Source: an uncultured Pleurocapsa sp. (lineage in GTDB: Bacteria; Cyanobacteriota; Cyanobacteriia; Cyanobacteriales; Xenococcaceae). Taken from it: a stretch of 20,828 nt of DNA. The position numbers and the translations under genes were made by a program. Below are positions 14,600 to 20,828 of this stretch, in pieces (position 1 is the first letter of the stretch; the number at the start of each line of letters is the position of its first letter). The stretch covers positions 1-20,828 of the forward strand of contig CAKZYI010000155.1 of assembly GCA_937884735.1 (NCBI GenBank), read 5' to 3'. Under the pieces are notes generated by a model, which was not told the DNA's origin, did no database searches, and saw only the letters and a list, made by a program, of their open reading frames with translations.

Positions 14600-14624
14600 G
14601 GCGGGCTTCGACTCGAATCCCGCC
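14600..14624. repeat. 25-base imperfect palindrome
   Basis: GGCGGG-C-TTCGA, centre C, TCGAA-T-CCCGCC: 11 paired bases on each side with one mismatch. It is GC-rich in an otherwise AT-rich region. It looks superficially like a tRNA T-arm but lacks the 7-base loop. Confidence 0.65.
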
Positions 14625-14635
14625 TGACACATTTG

Positions 14636-14651
14636 CACGCATGGTAGCGTG
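14636..14651 (+). other. Small hairpin, candidate nick region
   Basis: CACGC, loop ATGGTA, GCGTG, then GTTAAAGAAAG. A short hairpin just before a T-containing sequence, 66 bases upstream of a relaxase gene, is the arrangement at MobF nick sites. No known nic consensus is matched exactly, so this is a guess from layout. Confidence 0.3.
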
Positions 14652-14748
14652 GTTAAAGAAAGACAAATACGACTCCAAACACCCACAATTCAATCAAATC
14701 GCTACGTTTTTAGAAAATGGACAGTATTGGGATAATTCACCGAGGTAG
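14641..14748 (+). CDS. Possible upstream small ORF overlapping the relaxase start
   Basis: An ATG in the loop of the small hairpin opens a 35-codon frame beginning MVAWLKKDKYDSKHPQF, basic and aromatic in composition, which ends with TAG at 14746-14748. That is 32 bases inside the relaxase gene and in another frame. It could be a leader peptide that couples or tunes relaxase translation, or chance. Its protein-like composition is the only support. Confidence 0.25.
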   Translation: MVAWLKKDKYDSKHPQFNQIATFLENGQYWDNSPR

Positions 14749-16372
14749 AGCTGATTACTATCTAAATAATCAACACGAAAAATACTATGCTTCAGAAAGC
14801 GAAGCTCCTGGTTTCTTTTATGGTTCGGGAGCGCAATCTTTTGGCATTGATGCTGATGATATTAAGCACCAAGATTCCCGCTTAAAAAACTTATTTAATG
14901 GTCTTTCTCCCGACGGTGCTACCACTATGAGAAGGGGCGGTAGCACCGTCAGAACCTACATTGATAAAAAAACTGGAGAAGAGAAAAAACACAATCCAAC
15001 TTTGGCTTACGACCATTGTTTTTCTGCGCCCAAAGATGTTTCGGTTCTAATGATGATGCTGCCCGAACACGAGTCACAAAGGTTGGTGAACCTCCACAAT
15101 CAGGCTGCCAAGAAAGCAATGGACTATCTCGACCAAAATGCTACCTATACCCGCAGTACCCAGACTCAGCCCGACGGCAGCAGAAAAACCTTCTGGCATC
15201 AGGCAAAATCAACCTTTGCTTGCTTTACTCATATCACCTCCAGAGCGAAGGATATGCAACTACATACCCACTGCGTACAAATCAACAGTGGGGAAAGATT
15301 AGACGGTAAAGGCTATGGTGCGGTTGATGGTAAAAAGACCCTCCAGGCACGTTATACCGCAGGGCAAATCTATTTAAGCGATTTGAGGCGATCGCTGGAA
15401 AAAGAATACGGAATCAAAACCTTCGATCGCCAATTTTCCAATGACTCTGGCTGTAGCTTTGGCATTCACGGCATATCGGGAAAAGTTACCAAACACTTTA
15501 GCAAGCGCAGTCTGGAGATTAAGGAAAAAACCAAAGAGAATATGAGTGCTGCTCAAATTCGCAATATTGTCCTCAAATCCCGCAAGGCTAAAGACCACAA
15601 TCAGGATATTGGCGACTTAAAGCGTCAGTGGCGCAGGGAACTCAAACAAATGGGTTGTAGCCTCAAAAATGTGATTAATCAGCAGAAAGCAAAGACTATG
15701 CGCTCAACCAGCTACGATAACGAGATTGCTGCTGTGCTGGCAAAAAGAAAAGATGAGTCATTCAACAAACACCATGTCCTCAATGCCACTATCAAGGTAG
15801 CTAATGGGGAACTATCGGTAAATCGGGCAAAAGCTATCTCAGAACTGTTTATGGCGAAATATGCCCAGGCTAACGAACAGGATACCGATAAATTTAGCCT
15901 GACGGATCAAGCCAAAGAAATCTCCACTACTAAAGATAGGACTAAAACCCAAAAGGCAATAGAAATAGCCAGACAAATTATCCTCTGGCATCGGGAAAAA
16001 CGGCAAGCGGTGCTAGATAGGAAGTTTGAGAAGAAAGAGCGGGAATTTAAGAAATTTCAAAAGAAATCGTTCGTGCTTTATATGAAGGGCAATATCAGTC
16101 ATCAGCAGTATCTTCTAATCAAGGAAGATTCGCGCATCATGAAGGCGAGCAAGTTTACCCTCAACACCTATCAGGCATTGGGATTGCTGAAGAAACAGCA
16201 GGTAGATCGGGTCTTAAATCAAAGGAAGAAAGAGGAGAATGAATATTACAACATTTTCATTGCCCAGAAGAAGGGATTTATCAGCGAAGAAGAGGCTAAA
16301 GAACTACGGATAGCTGAGTGGTATAGACGCGAAAGTGCCAAGGAGCAGTCTGTGGAAAAAGGGCGACGGTAG
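14717..16372 (+). CDS. MobF-type (TrwC/TraI-like) relaxase without helicase domain
   Basis: The 551-residue protein has a complete N-terminal MobF relaxase domain (about 1-300). It starts DSIGIIHRGRADYY, with catalytic tyrosine candidates Tyr14, Tyr15, Tyr23 and Tyr24. The landmark YDHCFSAPKDVSV follows (Asp99 as in TrwC), and then the metal-binding histidine triad His172, His183 and His185, with the same spacing as in TrwC. The enzyme would nick oriT and stay joined to the 5' end of the strand transferred in conjugation. TrwC and TraI continue with a RecD-like helicase (about 1000 residues or more). Here the C-terminal 250 residues are Lys/Glu-rich coiled coil with no Walker motif, so a separate helicase must serve. 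The stop codon lies within a terminator stem. Confidence 0.88.
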   Translation: MDSIGIIHRGRADYYLNNQHEKYYASESEAPGFFYGSGAQSFGIDADDIKHQDSRLKNLFNGLSPDGATTMRRGGSTVRTYIDKKTGEEKKHNPTLAYDHCFSAPKDVSVLMMMLPEHESQRLVNLHNQAAKKAMDYLDQNATYTRSTQTQPDGSRKTFWHQAKSTFACFTHITSRAKDMQLHTHCVQINSGERLDGKGYGAVDGKKTLQARYTAGQIYLSDLRRSLEKEYGIKTFDRQFSNDSGCSFGIHGISGKVTKHFSKRSLEIKEKTKENMSAAQIRNIVLKSRKAKDHNQDIGDLKRQWRRELKQMGCSLKNVINQQKAKTMRSTSYDNEIAAVLAKRKDESFNKHHVLNATIKVANGELSVNRAKAISELFMAKYAQANEQDTDKFSLTDQAKEISTTKDRTKTQKAIEIARQIILWHREKRQAVLDRKFEKKEREFKKFQKKSFVLYMKGNISHQQYLLIKEDSRIMKASKFTLNTYQALGLLKKQQVDRVLNQRKKEENEYYNIFIAQKKGFISEEEAKELRIAEWYRRESAKEQSVEKGRR

Positions 16373-16392
16373 TTCGATCTGTCCGAACTACC
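16368..16392 (+). terminator. Intrinsic terminator overlapping the relaxase stop codon
   Basis: GGTAGTTCG, loop ATCTGTC, CGAACTACC, then AATTTTTC. The 9-base arms are perfect. The TAG stop of the relaxase gene (16370-16372) is inside the left arm. Confidence 0.75.
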
Positions 16393-16540
16393 AATTTTTC
16401 AATTCTACAAATTTTGAGGAGTTGACCTTTGAATTGTCCTATCAGAGACAGGAGACATAAGCGATCGCTTGTTGGCGATATCTTAAATACGTTTCCAGGT
16501 AAGGACTCTACCCGTCCAACTGTCTTCCCTGCATCGATTC

Positions 16541-17671
16541 TTAACTCCCATAAAGAGTCCTAAGAGTTTCAAAACTAGGAAATCTGTCAGAGTTCCAATT
16601 CGTCTCGATAAAAGACTTCCAAAACTCAGTCATTATATCGAGTTCTTTAGTTTCACTAGGATAAGGAGTACTAAAAAAGAAGTGTTCTAACTCTCGCGAT
16701 TTGTTTTCACTATACGAATTTAGAAGTAAAAATCTTTTTCGATCGAAGGGGTTAATAATAGTGACTTGAGTTATGGGAAACCAGTCTTTTAATAGTTTAC
16801 TTTTCGCTAGTTGATAAACGTCGCCTTCGTCAATAACCAACTTAACTTCCATTTTGTCCGATCCAAGACGATTGTAAAGATTTAGCAGCACAGAAAAATT
16901 TGTTTTTAAAAGTTGTTTTAATAGGCTGAAATCGATTGCGCTTCTGAGTGGAAAACAAGCTCTATTAAAGACATTATTTGTATTATCTTGTCTTTCTGCT
17001 TCTTCTAGGTAGGACAGTCGCTCTTGTTCATTTTGAAAAATATCGTCATAACTCATATCATTCAAGATATTGGGTGCGATTGCTAGATATTTGAGTCTAG
17101 TCTGGCTATCTTTTAATATTGACTCAAGAGCAAGAGAGTCCTCCATTGGAACACCAAAGCCAAAAGCGAATATTGACTTAATATCGCTATCAGCAGATTG
17201 AAAATTGTTGAAAAAAGTCGGATCTAACTCTGCAACCAACTGTTCTTCGGATAGTGCAGTACATTCGCTATATGTGCGTGTGAAAAATATTAGGCACAAA
17301 TATTCGATGACTCTACGCTCACAAATAAGACTGCAATCTCCAGAATCTTCTGCAAAAGCTTCATTTAATTTGTCTCGATGCTTTCTGAGTCCTTGTTCTG
17401 TTGGTTTTGTAAAATTACTGGTTTCTGGTTCTTCTGAGTACTTATATGAGTCCTGTTCATACAAGCTTTGCCACAACTGGTATGCAGCCTGCCATTTGTT
17501 ATTAAGGGGCAACCAGCTAGTTCTATTTGCCCCGAAAGAGAGTCCTGATAGCACTTTATGGAATATTTTGAGGACGGCGTTTTGGCTTGTTGATATCTCA
17601 ATTTTTTTTGTGATTGAGTCAAATTCGACTGATTGCAAAAAAGAACTGAAATTGTGCGAATTTAGTTTCAT
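16541..17671 (-). CDS. Unknown protein, paralog A of a duplicated family
   Basis: The 376-residue soluble protein is not recognised. It aligns over its full length, without large gaps, with the protein at 18339-19481. Shared blocks are FSSFLQSVEFDS (near residue 8), STSQNAVLKI, YSEEPETSNF, EYLCLIFFTRTY, FGFGVPMEDS, the helix DIFQNEQERLSYLEEAE, FPLRSAIDFSLLKQLLKTNF and a C-terminal FWKSFIETNW. The order of secondary structure suggests an alpha-helical N-terminal part and an alpha/beta C-terminal part (VKLVIDEGDVY, TIINPFDRKRFLLLNS). No nucleotide-binding, nuclease or membrane motif is visible. The start agrees with the paralog's alignment. The gene is preceded by a structured leader, also shared with the paralog. 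AT-rich composition and the absence of HIP1 within it suggest acquired DNA. Confidence 0.65.
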   Translation of the reverse strand: MKLNSHNFSSFLQSVEFDSITKKIEISTSQNAVLKIFHKVLSGLSFGANRTSWLPLNNKWQAAYQLWQSLYEQDSYKYSEEPETSNFTKPTEQGLRKHRDKLNEAFAEDSGDCSLICERRVIEYLCLIFFTRTYSECTALSEEQLVAELDPTFFNNFQSADSDIKSIFAFGFGVPMEDSLALESILKDSQTRLKYLAIAPNILNDMSYDDIFQNEQERLSYLEEAERQDNTNNVFNRACFPLRSAIDFSLLKQLLKTNFSVLLNLYNRLGSDKMEVKLVIDEGDVYQLAKSKLLKDWFPITQVTIINPFDRKRFLLLNSYSENKSRELEHFFFSTPYPSETKELDIMTEFWKSFIETNWNSDRFPSFETLRTLYGS

Positions 17672-17969
17672 TGTTAGGCTGTAATGATGTTTGCTAAAAT
17701 CATATGTCCAGCAAGCTCAAAGTTTATCGAGTTCTCTTTTTTGTCGAACACAAACTCGCTACAAAGATATATTTGCCAAAGCGAAACTAACACGCTTTGG
17801 CAAACATCCATGTCATATTTACAAAAAACCGACTTGTTACGGAGGCAACTCACAATCTGCAACAAGTCCCTAGGTTTAAGCTACTTAAACTCCATATTTG
17901 AATGTCTTATGAAGCTTATTCTTTCAATGCTTCCATAAGTTTTACGGTACATTACACGGTTATGACTAA
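17672..17969. other. Structured leader region of paralog A and gap to the opposite gene
   Basis: Four inverted repeats lie in 170 bases. TTTGCCAAAGCG at 17772-17783 pairs with CGCTTTGGCAAA at 17793-17804 (12-base perfect arms). GACTTGTT at 17831-17838 pairs with AACAAGTC at 17861-17868, and on the minus strand it is followed by GGTTTTTTG, so it is terminator-like there. GTTTAAG-CTA-CTTAAAC is at 17874-17890. A bulged stem is at 17906-17939. A stretch around 17735-17765 matches the leader of paralog B (minus strand TGTAGCGAGTTTGTGT and CGA). An untranslated regulatory leader for the gene at 16541-17671 is the simplest reading; a small RNA is possible. On the minus strand a 63-codon ORF (17674-17865) resembles the frame upstream of paralog B and might be a leader peptide. 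Confidence 0.5.
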
Positions 17970-18293
17970 ATGGTTAATTTTTCAGAAAAATACACTCTCA
18001 AAGAGAGTGGTAAGCAGGCGGTGCAAAACATTTCTAGAGCTATTACTTTGCTTGAGAAAGCAACTGACGTTTTTCTTTATTCATCTACTGAGGAGACTGG
18101 CGAGCAGTATTCCCATTATCTTTTAAGTGCAGCCCAATTGCTCTTAATTGAGGCAGGAATCGATAATAAAGAAGCAATAGCTTATTTTGTAGATGCTTTT
18201 ACTCCAGAAGATTCTCCCTTTGTAGATATGGATGTGACTGCTCTGTTAAAAAAAAGGCTGATTGAGATATCTAAGGATAAAAATAAGGATTAA
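17970..18293 (+). CDS. Unknown small helical protein between the two paralogs
   Basis: The 107-residue acidic protein is predicted all helical: KESGKQAVQNISRAITLLEKAT, YSHYLLSAAQLLLIEAGI, EAIAYFVDAF and VTALLKKRLIEIS. It has no membrane segment and no recognised motif. It sits on the opposite strand between the two paralogous genes and ends at a strong hairpin terminator shared with the convergent paralog B. Its size and position would suit a regulator or partner of the paralogs, but nothing in the sequence proves that. An ATG 6 bases upstream (17962-17964) is in another frame and rejected. Confidence 0.55.
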   Translation: MVNFSEKYTLKESGKQAVQNISRAITLLEKATDVFLYSSTEETGEQYSHYLLSAAQLLLIEAGIDNKEAIAYFVDAFTPEDSPFVDMDVTALLKKRLIEISKDKNKD

Positions 18294-18303
18294 TTAGTTA
18301 AGT

Positions 18304-18328
18304 TTTGGGTGTATATTATACACCCAAA
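18304..18328. terminator. Bidirectional intrinsic terminator
   Basis: TTTGGGTGTAT, loop ATT, ATACACCCAAA, followed by ATTTT. The 11-base arms are perfect. It lies between two convergent genes, 10 bases after the + gene and 10 bases after the end of the minus gene at 18339, with T-rich flanks in both directions. Confidence 0.85.
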
Positions 18329-18338
18329 TTTTCAAATA

Positions 18339-19481
18339 TTATTCATTAAAATGGTTTTCAAACCAATCCATAACTTCTTCATAAGACAATACCTTTTCGT
18401 GATTCCAGAGTTTTTCAATATAAGATTTCCAAAAGTCTGTCATTCTATCCATTTCATCAGCATATTCAGGCTTGGCTTCAAAGCCAAAGGAGCGATCGAA
18501 GTTTCCTCTTTGGTTTAAGTAATATGTATTTAAGAATAAAAATGTCTTTTTTTCATGGGGATTAACTACTGTCATTTGATTAACAGGATTTTCATGTTTT
18601 AGAAATTCACGCGCCTGCTCTTCATCAAAAGATACTTTGACTTGTACGCTTTTTGAATTAATACGCTCGTAAATATTTATTAATACATTATAATTAGTCC
18701 ACAAGATTTGTTTGAATACCCTAAAATCTTCTGGACTTCTAAGTGGATAACTACTTTCTCCAATACCTATTCTGCCCAATAATTGTTCTTTTTTTTCTGC
18801 CTCTTTTGCTTTTTGTAAGTATGTGATTTTCTCTTCTTCACTATCAAAAATGTCTTCATAATCCATTTCTTGAACTATGTGAGGAGAGAGGACTATATAT
18901 TTGAGTTGTGCTTGGTTATCATCAAACATTGACTCAAAACTGGAAGAATCCATTATGGGAACACCAAAACCATAGGCTAGTATTGACTTTATACCACTTG
19001 CTGAAAACTCCAAAGCGTCCATAAAAATAGGGTCTACCTCTTTAAGTAATTGATTTTCGGTCAATGAAGCACATTCTTCATAAGTGCGGGTAAAAAATAT
19101 CAAGCATAGATATTCAATAACGCTATGCTTGCAATTAATAGCTTTAACGTTAGAACAACTTTTAAGTGCAGTATTCAACCTATCTCGAAGCTTTCTGAGT
19201 CCTGGTTCTGATGGTCGCTTGAATTCGCTTGTTTCTGGCTCTTCACTATATGTTATTGGATCGTCCTGATATAGCTCTGTCCATAGCTTTAATGATTCGT
19301 TCCATTTGATGTAAAGTAACTTCCAATTAGTTCTGTCTTTACCAAAGGTTAGTCCTGAAAATATTTTATCAATTGTTTTGAGAACAGCATTCTGAGTTGT
19401 TGATATTGTAGCCATATTGTTCATTGAATCAAATTCTATTGATTGTAAAAAAGAACTGAATTTATCTAAATCTAGAGTCAT
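18339..19481 (-). CDS. Unknown protein, paralog B of a duplicated family
   Basis: The 380-residue protein is the diverged paralog of that at 16541-17671, with the blocks FSSFLQSIEFDS, STTQNAVLKT, YSEEPETSEF, EYLCLIFFTRTY, AYGFGVPIMDS, YPLRSPEDFRVFKQILWTNY and FWKSYIEKLW in the same order. I place the start at the ATG at 19481 because it corresponds to paralog A's start. An open frame to 19646 would add 55 residues from the leader, whose DNA is also shared with paralog A. No functional motif is seen. The differences are spread throughout and conservative, so both copies seem to be under selection. Small indels around residues 225-240 separate the copies. Confidence 0.65.
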   Translation of the reverse strand: MTLDLDKFSSFLQSIEFDSMNNMATISTTQNAVLKTIDKIFSGLTFGKDRTNWKLLYIKWNESLKLWTELYQDDPITYSEEPETSEFKRPSEPGLRKLRDRLNTALKSCSNVKAINCKHSVIEYLCLIFFTRTYEECASLTENQLLKEVDPIFMDALEFSASGIKSILAYGFGVPIMDSSSFESMFDDNQAQLKYIVLSPHIVQEMDYEDIFDSEEEKITYLQKAKEAEKKEQLLGRIGIGESSYPLRSPEDFRVFKQILWTNYNVLINIYERINSKSVQVKVSFDEEQAREFLKHENPVNQMTVVNPHEKKTFLFLNTYYLNQRGNFDRSFGFEAKPEYADEMDRMTDFWKSYIEKLWNHEKVLSYEEVMDWFENHFNE

Positions 19482-19937
19482 TGCTTTGCTGACTTGAGGT
19501 TTGATAAAATCATATCGCTGAGAAATTTTATTCTTATTGAGTTCCTTTTTTATCGACACAAACTCGCTACATATATAATCCAAACTCAAGCGAAACTGAC
19601 GTGGTTTGGGAAATTTATATGGGAAATTTATGAAAAGCCGATTCATTAACTAGGGTCTGTCACTTCTGGGTCTCAATCCTAGTTGCCGAAGTTAATGAGT
19701 AGTGGCTATCAACAACAAGACCTGAAATAAAGAGTGTCTCTTAACACACTCTCTATTTCTTTTCTTCTCAACAACAGGAATTGCTTTCATCAAAACCGTT
19801 GTTGTTAATCAAATAAACGCGAATACCGTTTCCCACTATCAAAGGTTCGGGGTATTTGCATTCACCCAACATATTATTATGTCAGAAAAAAACACGAATC
19901 AGTATCGCTTTTTAAGTCTGGAGAGTGAAAAGATTCA
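19482..19937. other. Structured leader of paralog B and following intergenic region
   Basis: The first 200 bases mirror the leader of paralog A: a conserved block around 19551-19572, a hairpin CCAAAC...GTTTGG near 19581-19610, and a stem CATTAAC at 19644-19650 with GTTAATG at 19691-19697. An alternative inner stem is AACTAGG at 19648-19654 with CCTAGTT at 19678-19684. Beyond it are more stems: AGAGTGT at 19731-19737 with ACACTCT at 19746-19752 (T-rich 3' flank, terminator-like on +), CAACAAC at 19769-19775 with GTTGTTG at 19798-19804, and GCGAATACC at 19819-19827 with GGTATTTGC at 19851-19859. No gene is supported. The + strand stretch 19640-19880 could encode a structured RNA. Confidence 0.45.
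19731..19752 (+). terminator. Possible intrinsic terminator without an upstream + gene
   Basis: AGAGTGT, loop CTCTTAAC, ACACTCT, then CTATTTCTTTTCTT. Stem 7 bases, T-rich tail. No + strand gene ends before it within 1.4 kb, so it may end an unannotated RNA. Confidence 0.4.
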
Positions 19938-20297
19938 ATGAAACAAAACAATCTAGACATTAAAGTAATACTCTGTATTCTCTTGGCAATATTGGTTTAT
20001 ATCTCAATATTGCTTCGTCCTGAGATTTTACTTCTGCTGATTATACTCCTACTTCTGCTTGGTCTTTATTTCCAAATAACACCAGACACAATCAAGCGGA
20101 TAATAAGATGGCTTGAAGGAGACTCAACACGAAATGTAGAGACAGATTTGCCTAAGTCAAAGAAAAAGCCTTTACCCAAGCTTGCGATAAAGACTCCCAA
20201 AATCATATCTTCTCGTGTGATTAATCTTAAAAAAGCCAAACAAGCCAAAGATTCTAAGAGTAATCGCCATAATCCTCGTCGTAAACGATTGGGATAG
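19938..20297 (+). CDS. Small membrane protein with basic tail
   Basis: The 119-residue protein has two close membrane segments, at about 9-27 (VILCILLAILVYISILL) and 30-47 (very Leu-rich). The tail from about 55 onward is strongly basic and ends in RHNPRRKRLG. By the positive-inside rule both ends should be cytoplasmic, with a hairpin in the membrane. A GGAGAG stretch lies 13 bases before the ATG. The family is not recognised. A basic cytoplasmic tail on a membrane anchor suits a DNA- or RNA-tethering or a conjugation accessory role, which is speculation. It is followed by another small membrane-protein gene on the same strand. Confidence 0.55.
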   Translation: MKQNNLDIKVILCILLAILVYISILLRPEILLLLIILLLLLGLYFQITPDTIKRIIRWLEGDSTRNVETDLPKSKKKPLPKLAIKTPKIISSRVINLKKAKQAKDSKSNRHNPRRKRLG

Positions 20298-20473
20298 GGT
20301 CTTGAACTGAGCCGATCTGAATAGATTTAACATTAATCTCTGATTTATGAGTGATGTTATGGAACTTATGAGTAGCGACTATTCGTTACCCATAAGTCCA
20401 GGCTGGCAAAATTCAACGCAGACATACCTTTTACTCTGCGATAAATACATTTATCACCTCACCTATATCTCTT

Positions 20474-20797
20474 ATGGCTGGCTTTGTCTTTATTTTGGTG
20501 CTGATTATCAGCACTTATCCTTTGTACTGGATGACCCCAGAGTTAATCAAGCTGATTCTTTCCTATAGCCCCATTGTGGTTTCACCACAGGCACTAGAGT
20601 GGATCGACATTCAAAAGCAGCTTTTTGATTATATACTTGCGTATCTGGTCGATTTCATCTGCAATCTGTTTGAACTGGACTTTCCAGTATACATAGACCG
20701 TAACGTTTTGGGAGAATTCTCCAGAGTCTTAATCGACCTAGTAGAATTTCTCTTTCGTTCTGATTTATCCGTAATCGATTACCCGAACTTTGATTAA
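20474..20797 (+). CDS. Small hydrophobic protein, possible accessory membrane protein
   Basis: The 107-residue protein begins with a membrane segment (GFVFILVLIISTYPLYW) and has two more hydrophobic stretches (LIKLILSYSPIVV and LFDYILAYLVDFICNLFEL). The same frame is open upstream to 20396, but the only ATG is at 20474. A competing frame, 20347-20568, begins with ATG and overlaps it; it is less protein-like in its second half, yet a start there with a later frameshift cannot be excluded. The function is unknown. It follows another membrane-protein gene and may belong with it. Confidence 0.45.
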   Translation: MAGFVFILVLIISTYPLYWMTPELIKLILSYSPIVVSPQALEWIDIQKQLFDYILAYLVDFICNLFELDFPVYIDRNVLGEFSRVLIDLVEFLFRSDLSVIDYPNFD

Positions 20798-20828
20798 TCT
20801 TTTGGTACGGGGGTTTGCACGGCGTTTT

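Larger units (their letters stand above)
14265..14716. other. Hairpin-rich region upstream of the relaxase gene, candidate oriT
   Basis: No large gene fits here. The 450 bases hold a dense series of inverted repeats between 14378 and 14651. (1) TTTTGCCCA at 14378-14386 with TGGGCAAAA at 14420-14428. (2) GACTTTTTTCT-CCCC-AGAAAAAAGTC at 14464-14489. (3) GAGCTAT-TTC-ATAGCTC at 14494-14510. (4) A 32-base near-palindrome at 14514-14545. (5) A 25-base one at 14600-14624. (6) CACGC at 14636-14640 with GCGTG at 14647-14651. In MobF plasmids oriT lies next to the relaxase gene, and the nick site sits beside a short hairpin. Hairpin 6 followed by GTTAAAG is the best nick-region candidate. The origin assignment is inference from position and structure. 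Confidence 0.55.

Noticed and set aside
14600..14624. tRNA T-arm-like sequence (TTCGACTCGAA between GC-rich arms)
   Set aside because: The arms pair almost through the centre, leaving no 7-base loop, and no anticodon arm, D arm or acceptor stem can be found around it.
17205..17684. Plus-strand ORF of 159 codons
   Set aside because: Antisense to paralog A, with Cys/Ser-rich low-quality sequence and no homologous frame opposite paralog B beyond short pieces.
1..20828. CRISPR array or insertion sequence
   Set aside because: No regularly spaced direct repeats and no transposase frame with terminal inverted repeats were found; the relics at 7359 and 11185 are gene tails, not IS ends.

Overview
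The window looks like part of a conjugative or mobilisable plasmid (or an integrated plasmid-like island) of a cyanobacterium. Three things point there. The HIP1 octamer GCGATCGC occurs at least eight times (43, 330, 2605, 11514, 12229, 12496, 15388, 16461). Several proteins belong to families I know mainly from cyanobacteria. Most start codons lack a clear Shine-Dalgarno sequence. The gene content is accessory: a primase-like protein, a relaxase, toxin-antitoxin genes, a restriction-modification pair and many small unknown genes. No ribosomal, tRNA or central-metabolism gene is present, and I see no insertion sequence or CRISPR array.

Left part (1-6645, all on +): the 3' part of a primase-like replication protein, a protein with a C-terminal J-domain, a VWA-domain protein 27 bases after it, a small gene broken by an in-frame stop, a small basic protein of a cyanobacterial FinO-like type, a winged-helix regulator, and a SprT-like zinc metallopeptidase whose N-terminal domain is duplicated. 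A 16-base sequence with a palindromic core, GTAATCCATTACGACT, occurs upstream of the J-domain gene and upstream of the basic-protein gene, and may be a shared operator.

Middle part (6646-13833) is a patchwork of defence and addiction genes: a LysE-type exporter wedged between the metallopeptidase and a relic of a second metallopeptidase; a zeta-type toxin kinase with a small overlapping partner; a DpnM-like GATC adenine methyltransferase overlapping a predicted restriction endonuclease; and a divergent unknown gene. Then comes a minus-strand cluster of antitoxin-type genes without working toxins (HicB-like, VapB-like with a decayed VapC, HigA-like) around a probable ADP-ribosyltransferase-fold protein. 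Several short relics of gene 3' ends (11185-11244, 7332-7358, 7359-7445) show repeated gain and loss in this part.

Right part (13582-20828): a DUF6876-like gene and a small membrane protein precede a 450-base hairpin-rich region that is the best oriT candidate. It is followed by a stand-alone MobF relaxase domain without helicase. Beyond it lie two divergent paralogs of an unrecognised protein of about 380 residues, each with a similar structured leader, on either side of a small opposite-strand gene. Two small membrane-protein genes follow, the second close to the window end.

The strongest candidates for something undescribed are the duplicated 380-residue gene plus leader module (16541-19700), the primase/J-domain/VWA cluster, and the oriT-like hairpin array with the helicase-less relaxase. 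All readings were made by eye; no homology search was run.
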